Origin: Phoenix dactylifera
Taxonomy: Eukaryota > Streptophyta > Magnoliopsida > Arecales > Arecaceae
Assembly (NCBI RefSeq): GCF_009389715.1
Contig: NC_052396.1
Location: forward strand, 13,538,318 to 13,602,317
Direction: 5' to 3'
Length of the DNA: 64,000 nucleotides
Below, one piece after another: positions 57,980-64,000 of the stretch. Below the pieces are notes generated by a model. That model saw only the letters and a list, made by a program, of their open reading frames with translations, did not search any database and was not told the origin of the DNA. The translations under genes were made by a program, and so were the position numbers. Each line of letters opens with the position of its first letter. The stretch's first letter is position 1.

Positions 57980-60298
57980 TGATGCCGAACCAGATCCGGG
58001 AAGAATGATTGCGGTGGTAGAAAGTAAGAGAAGAGGAAGAAGAAGAAAGAAGAGAAGTAGGAGAAGGAGGAAGAAAAGAGAGGAAAACGTGGGGGAAAGA
58101 AAATGCTTAATTTTTCATTAACCCCTAATCATGAAAATAGTTTCCAATATATAGGGCCAAAATACACAATTTGCATAAATCTCCTTACATAGAAATAAAT
58201 CCTAATAAACCCACAAATAATACAACTAACCCACAAATAAGCCCTAAAATGCAAATAAGCCCAGAAATAAAATAAACCACAAATAAATTCTAAAATGCAA
58301 ATACACCCAGAAATAAAAATAAACAAATATGCAAATAAGATGGGGACCTAGCTGATGTCCCCATCAACTCCTCCCGGGTGGAAAAAACTCGACTCCGTCG
58401 AGTGTAGATCTGGCCGACTATCGTACTGCTCCAGAAGATCAGGGTCAAGGCGCTGCAACTCGGCTCGCGAAATCCACGTCACATCTGATTCGGGTCGACC
58501 TTTCCACCGAGCAAGGTAACGTTGGTAGCTTCCTCTCCTGGTAGATATAACCTGCTCATAAAATATATGTTCTATGTGTTCTCTGCGTGCATGAAACTAT
58601 GGAGGTGGAGGCTCAATAGCAGGTACTAGATCAGGGTGATCAACAACAGTGGGTTGTATCAACAAAAGGGTCAGAAGGAATGAATGTTGATTTCTTGTAT
58701 GGAACTAAATCTTCAATATTAAATGTCGCACTAATCCCATAGTCTTCAGGAAGATCTACAACATAAGCATTCGAACTGATTTTCTTTAGGACCTTGAACG
58801 GTCCCGCACCACGAGATTGCAACTTTTTGAACGTTTCTGAAGGGAGTCGTTCAGGTCTAATTCTTACCATAATATAATCACCTACATTCAATTCTTTATA
58901 ACGTCTGTGCAAATCAGCAAGTGATTTATATTTTAAGTTATTAGAGCGAATACGTTTGCTGATCTCCTGATGCAATGAATGCAAGTGTGAAGCAAATGAT
59001 TGTGCAGACTCAAAGACTCTATGTTGATGAGACATGGGAATCAAGTCTATGGGTTGCCTAGGTTTATATCCATTCACCACTTCGAAAAGACTCATGCCTA
59101 AGGTCCTATTGACCGAACTATTATATCCAAACTCGGCAGTTGGTAACACGAGATCCCAAGTCCTAGCATGCTCACCTACCAGACATCTTAAAAGATTTCC
59201 TAGACTTCGGTTGACAACTTCTGTCTGGCCATCAGTTTGGGGATGATAGGCAGAGGAAAATTTTAATTTGGTACCCATCATGTGCCAAAGAGTTTTCCAA
59301 AAATAGCTCATAAATTTAACATTCCTATCGGACACAATAGATTTTGGGAGGCCATGGAGCCTAACGACTTCGTTAAAATAGAGTTTCGCAATCCTAGAAG
59401 CATCGGAAGTCTTAGAACATGGGAGAAAATGAGCCATTTTAGAGAACCGGTCCACCACTACAAAAATGAAATCGTGCTTGGTCGAAGTACGTGGAAGCCC
59501 TAACACAAAATCTATGCTAACATCTTGCCACGGACAATCAGGAACAGGTAGTGGAGTGTAAAGCCCAGTGTTCTGTTTACGTTGTTTGGCTAGTTGACAT
59601 GTGCGACACTGAGCGACAATTTTGGCCACGTCTCTCTTGAGACTCGGCTAGAAGAAACGTCTTTCCACCATTTCAATGGTTTTATCTCTCCCGAAATGCC
59701 CAGACAGTCCTCCAGCGTGTACTTCCCATACTAGGAAATCTCTCAATGAGGTTTGAGGAATACACAATCTGTCGGAGCGAAAGAGATAATTATCTTGTAA
59801 AAAGAAATCTTGTTCTCTCTCTACTCCATCTCGTAGGATCATGTATACATCACTAAAATCAGGACATGTGGTATATTGTTCCCTAATCCTTTGAAAACCA
59901 ATTACTTTAGTGCTCATCACGGATAGGAGGAAGATCCGTCGACTGAGCGCATCAGCAGCCTTGTTCTCAACTCCAGCTTTATGTTCATCACAAAAGTATA
60001 GGAGGAAGAGAAGAGAGGAAACGTGGGGGAAAAAAATGTTTAATTCTTCATTAACCCCTAATCATGAAAATAGGTCCCAATATATAGGGCCAAAATACAT
60101 AATTTGCATAAATCCCCTTCTACAGAAATAAATCCTAATAAACCCACAAATAATATAAATAACCCACAAATAAGCCCTAAAATGCAATAAGCCCAGAAAT
60201 AAAATAAACCACAAATAAATCCTAAAATACAAATACACCCAGAAATAAAAATAAACAAATATGCAAATAAGATGGAGACCTAGCTGATGTCCCCATCA
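57980..60298 (-). mobile_element. Internally deleted chromodomain Gypsy LTR retrotransposon
   Basis: The downstream LTR is 57980-58367 (388 bp, TGATG...CATCA). The other LTR, 59998-60298, matches its right three quarters and is cut at about 59998, joining directly to pol sequence. Flanks CCTGT and TCTGT agree at 4 of 5 bases as a target duplication. A purine tract GGGAGGAGT precedes the 3' LTR on the minus strand. Missing are the end of the 5' LTR, primer-binding site, gag, protease, RT and most of RNase H. The deletion joint sits in GGAGGAAGAG-type sequence present on both sides, suggesting microhomology. Confidence 0.88.
58374..59990 (-). pseudogene. Gypsy pol remnant: RNase H end, H2C2 finger, integrase, chromodomain
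   Basis: On the minus strand it opens with HKAGVENKAADALSRR (end of RNase H). The frame with HAGGLSGHFGRDKTIEM follows, then a TAG at 59648-59650 where the family usually has Trp, then the rest of the H2C2 finger (CRTCQLAK). The integrase core runs 59629-58640 with SIDFVLGLPR (first Asp), SIVSDRNVKFMS (second Asp) and SSAYHPQTDGQTEVVNR (Glu), so the DDE residues are present. After a stop the frame resumes with a chromodomain-like RYLARWKG and RLDPDLLEQY near 58374-58540. The chromodomain targets integration in this clade (chromoviruses). Not functional as it stands. Confidence 0.88.
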
Positions 60299-61434
60299 TC
60301 TGTCTAACTCCGTTGGATCAAGCTTATGCAAAAATGATAGCTTTCTGCGTCACGCGCGACCCGTTCCCCAAATCTTAGAATCGAACCACTTCCGACTTAA
60401 CCTGACTCAATACACTGCACGGGGAATCTTATGGGCCGGACGGGCCCATCTGCAAACCCTAATTGGCTTGGGATCCCTTGGATATGGCAATCCAACGGAC
60501 CAGGTGAAACGATGAGGGTCGTAAGAGCAAAACAAGAGGACTCCCTTCTATTTATGCCGTCGGTTCATCTTCTTCTTAGGTGAGAACGAAGTCGCCGCCT
60601 TTCATATTCTAGGGAGAACTCAGTTCGCCATCCATGGTGTGGAGGCTCCCATAACTGAGCGGTTGAAACTTGGAATCAAGGAAAAGCTCAAAGGATTGCT
60701 GGTAGACTGCAGATCTACACGGATTTCGTTGGTAAGCTGTCGCTTGTCAATGCTCTGTTTCGTTCATGGGATTCCGACACCTCATGAAGTCAATCTTAGT
60801 ACTAATAACGTCAAGGGAAGGCCGGGGATTCAAGCGTGTGCCAGGATGTTGTTTGGATGGATACGGAATAAAAGAATGGCAGAATAATTTGTTTCGTATA
60901 GGAATGAGAGGAATCGGCATATCATTTATCATGGAATATTCCTCCATGAGTCATCTCTCTACAAGAAAGATGGGTCGAAGTTTTTGTGCATTCACCGAGA
61001 TACCCACCTGTTGCTGCAAACCAAGCGAGGATCAAGAACCAAAAATCTTAAATAAACACAGAAGATGGTCAAAAAAAAGATGAAGAAGCAGAAGATTATT
61101 TTATTTTTGGCTTTCTTATGCTTAATCTATGGAGATTACACCATCCTATCTCATGTAGCTCTCTTATTATTTCTTGCTAATTCTAAAAGACTTTGCTTTA
61201 TGGATCACTGGAGTTTTTGTTTAGAGAAAAGAAGACATGTTACAATGGAAGATTTATTCGAGATTATCTTATTAAATTGTATGAATATATTTTTTGCTAG
61301 ATTACACATCAATTTATTTCAAACTAAAATGCAAAGTGCACCTAATAAGGAGACAAACATGCTAGAGCATGAACAATAAATGCAATAATAGAGGTGAATG
61401 ACCTGGAGAACATATTTACTCCTTAAAGCTTTAC

Positions 61435-61562
61435 TGAAAATTGAGGGCATATTTAGTTCTTGAATCTTTGTGGGGCAAAATGTCTAAGGCACTCTGGTTG
61501 AAAATTGAAGGCATTTTTAGTTCTTGAATATTTGTGGGGCAAAATATCTAAGGCACTTTTGG
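61435..61562. repeat. 64-bp tandem duplication
   Basis: TGAAAATTGAGGGCAT...TCTAAGGCACT at 61435-61498 is followed by a second copy at 61499-61562 with few differences. Non-coding. Confidence 0.85.
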
Positions 61563-61907
61563 TCAAAATGTAATTCAACATGTCTAAATTATAGCATGCA
61601 CGAGCCTGAACCTGATAGATCAGCAAAATATTCAACTGGTTTCTTGTGGTGTGGTTGTTCATTGCATCAGCAGTAGCAATATTTTTGCGAATATATATAT
61701 ATATGTTCATTCAATATGACTGGGAGGCGGCCTGCATCATCCATATTCAATACAGTCAAGGTTTTTGTCCAGAAAACTGTAAATCTAAAAAGAGCCAGCA
61801 CTGGTTGATATTGGTTCTTCTTCTTCTTCAGGCTAGCATGAAGGCGTTGCCACTTCTGGAATTTGTAAGAATTGACATTTGTGGTGCGAATCCTTTCTGT
61901 CTGCTTA

Positions 61908-62097
61908 TCAAAATGCTAGTTAGTTTATTGGCGTTGATCACTACTCATCATGCAGTCTAGTCTGAAATGTTGATTTTCTATTCGTTATCCTTTTACGAAC
62001 TTGAGAGTACTGAATATATCAAAATGCTATTGATTGATGTTGATCACTACTTGTTGTGCAGTCTAGTCTGAAATGTTAGTTTTGTATTCGTTATTTT
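61908..62097. repeat. ~110-bp direct duplication
   Basis: TCAAAATGCTA...GTTGATCACTACT...TGCAGTCTAGTCTGAAATGTT and CTATTCGTTAT occurs at about 61908-61990 and again at about 62019-62097. Non-coding. Confidence 0.8.
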
Positions 62098-64000
62098 TTA
62101 GGAAGCAATATATATTGCATGTATTGCTTTTTCATTTTATTTTTTGGATTTGTATACATCCCTTGTTTGATAGATTAGCATCTAAAATCTGTAACTGGAG
62201 ATAAAGAGAAAAGTGTGCATCAGTAAAGAAGAAAAACATACTGATTTATCTCCATTTCCAATGAAAAAACCATACTGATTAATCTCCCTTTCTCATGTCC
62301 GCTGTTGGTTTTAGCTATACTAAGAAGGTTGAATTGTGAGATAAGTTCAATGCAGTCGGTGGTCTCCAATTTATTAACTTTTCTTGCTATTTTTCCCTTT
62401 CTTGATCACTAGATCATCTACCATTCCAAATGTAAGAGTTTTTCGATAGCCTAGCTACAGGGCAGGTTGTGATTGGTTCATGCTACTGATGTCAAATGGA
62501 CCTGCATTTAGTACAACCATGCGAACTATCCCAACTCTATCCAATTTTTAATGCGCAGTGCTGCCTTAATGTGGCAAACTGGCAATCTCATACAAAGAAA
62601 TCAAATTACTTATGCGTAATTTTCCTATTTTACACAAAGAAATCGAACTACTTATGCTAATTTTTATACTGCTTCTCTCTTTGGTCGCTTGCATTGTACA
62701 AGTCCAAACTGAGGCAATAGGGAAGTTCTGTGCCAGTTATGTGACTGTTTATATGGATTTCTTTTTCCTTTGATTGCCAAATTACTTTTGATCTTTGATG
62801 AAGGTGGACATTGGTACCACATAATCTGTGTATATAATCATATCATGCATCATCACCAAAGACCTGATTGCATGGCACCGAGGGTTGTGATTCGTATATA
62901 TGCAGGCTGTTCGCTAATCGAGTAATAACAAAACAGAACATACAGAAAATTCAAAACAAGTGAGTTTTACAAAGATGATTGTTTGATTGCTTTTCATGAT
63001 ACCTGTTTTGCAAAAACAGACAGATCATTAACAAGGAAATGAGTTTTACGAAGGACAAATCCCTCCCATTATTCATAAACCCCCTTTTCCAGTAGACTGA
63101 TGTTTATGGTTGTTTGTTTTACAAAACCTCAGACAATAGTGCACATGGCTGCACTAATGTTTGAAAGATTACTATTTCTGAGCATGTGATTTGCATATGC
63201 AAAGAAATATGGATTGTTGTGATCTATGACAAATATCTTTTAAAATTTATTTTGATGATAATTGCACTCACAGTTTGGTTGCTTTTGGAAGAAATATGGA
63301 CATTTTTTTAAAATCTTTGGTACCTTGGTCCACATCTATCTAGCAGTTCCTTTTCATGTCAGATCTTTTTATATATATTTTTATTTTTAAGGTGGTATAG
63401 TATCTTTCAGAGAGTGCCAACTCAAGAAGAACTTTATATCATCATAGCTTACTTGTCAAAAGGGTAAGCTTATTTATAGCATGTAAATTACTAGTAGAGA
63501 GATAACTCTGTAATCCTCCTCCTATCATCTTGTGGATATTATATGTAATATTGGACAAGTAGGCAAAGATGTTACAGAGTCGATGAGATGGACAATGTGC
63601 CTTCAGGTGTTGTTTGATTGCTTCAGAGGCTCATAACATAGTTCGAAGTGTAAAAACAATAAAACAATAACTAATTCTACAAAGTTGTGTGGATCATTAT
63701 TCTTGTAAAAGCAAAGAGTTCTGACTGATGATAAGGTGACAGAAAACTGTTTTCAAACAGGCTGTATCTGCGCAGTTATTAACTTCGTCAATTAAGCAAC
63801 TACTTGGATATATATCGAAGAGTTGAGCAAGGATATTGTTTTTAGTTTCTTTTTTGTAAAATTTCTTCCAGGATGGTTTCACAACCAGAAATGAATCTGA
63901 TGAAAGCAGGAGTTAATTTGTTTTTTCATTTACCTTGAAATCTGATTTTCTTTTTAGAAATTGGTTTCCTTAAAACTCAAAAGGCTACTGAACAGTTGCA

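Larger units (their letters stand above)
60304..64000. other. Last 3.7 kb: possible 5' part of an unrecognised gene, tandem duplications
   Basis: Composition changes at 60340-60735 to balanced GC. An open stretch about 60535-60731 (ENEVAAFHILGRTQFAIHG and APITERLKLGIKEKLKGLL) ends at a good donor TTG|GTAAGC. A possible 33-base exon at 61832-61864 (CTTCTTCAG acceptor, GTAAGA donor) joins in frame. There is no in-frame ATG in the first stretch after an upstream stop, so coding status is doubtful. The rest looks like intron or intergenic DNA. Confidence 0.25.

Noticed and set aside
60639-60887. 82-codon plus-strand frame starting at 60639
   Set aside because: Its apparent start is GTG, not ATG, and the frame crosses a strong GTAAGC donor at 60732, so the part after it is probably intronic. 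Kept only as a low-confidence locus.
1-64000. Bacterial-type systems, CRISPR arrays or operons
   Set aside because: The window has plant introns, PPR genes and plant transposons; the repeats seen are transposon ends, microsatellites and local duplications, not spaced CRISPR repeats.

Overview
This window is nuclear DNA from a flowering plant, most likely a monocot. Genes carry introns with plant-type splice sites. The intronless PPR and LYR genes are very GC-rich at the 5' end and relax toward the 3' end, as in many monocots. A tRNA-derived SINE at 9.4 kb looks like the Au family. Long AT-rich intergenic DNA and transposon-filled introns would suit a palm or another non-grass monocot, but the exact taxon is inference.

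Layout. 1-287 (+): 3' end of a gene, possibly of the DUF4228/PADRE family. 1257-2753 (+): intronless PLS-type PPR gene. 3.27-7.08 kb: decayed LINE. 7410-7874 (+): mitochondrial LYR-motif gene. 9.4 kb: SINE. 11403-13766 (-): intronless DYW-type PPR gene whose deaminase motif lacks its catalytic glutamate. 18392-19144 (-): small two-exon gene with an apparent GC-AG intron. 23453-24988 (-): pseudogene of a DNAJC17-like J-domain/RRM protein, broken by three in-frame stops and a 185-bp insertion. 25-30 kb: repeats, including a PIF/Harbinger-type MITE and a foldback region. 30752-46413 (-): complete 20-exon aconitase gene of 996 codons with a transit-like leader. 48.4 kb: second copy of the MITE. 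50160-54545: nearly full-length hAT element with an 8-bp target duplication. 57.7-60.3 kb: LINE tail and an internally deleted chromodomain Gypsy element. 60.3-64 kb: no gene I can call with confidence.

The intact protein-coding genes mostly point to organelles: an aconitase, a LYR assembly-type protein and two organelle-type PPR proteins. This is not an operon or an evident cluster, and the shared destination may be chance. Transposable elements explain most of the remaining structure. A 1,018-bp hAT relative and three GGTACC/GGTTCGG-rich repeats sit inside aconitase introns without damaging any exon I could reconstruct.

The points most worth a second look are: the aconitase first exon, where the only two ATGs are the transit-peptide start and a methionine at the start of the cytosolic-type protein, with a TATA-like element suitably placed for each; the DYW protein with Val in place of the catalytic Glu; the GC-AG intron; the broken J-domain gene; and the hAT family with autonomous-like and short members in one window.
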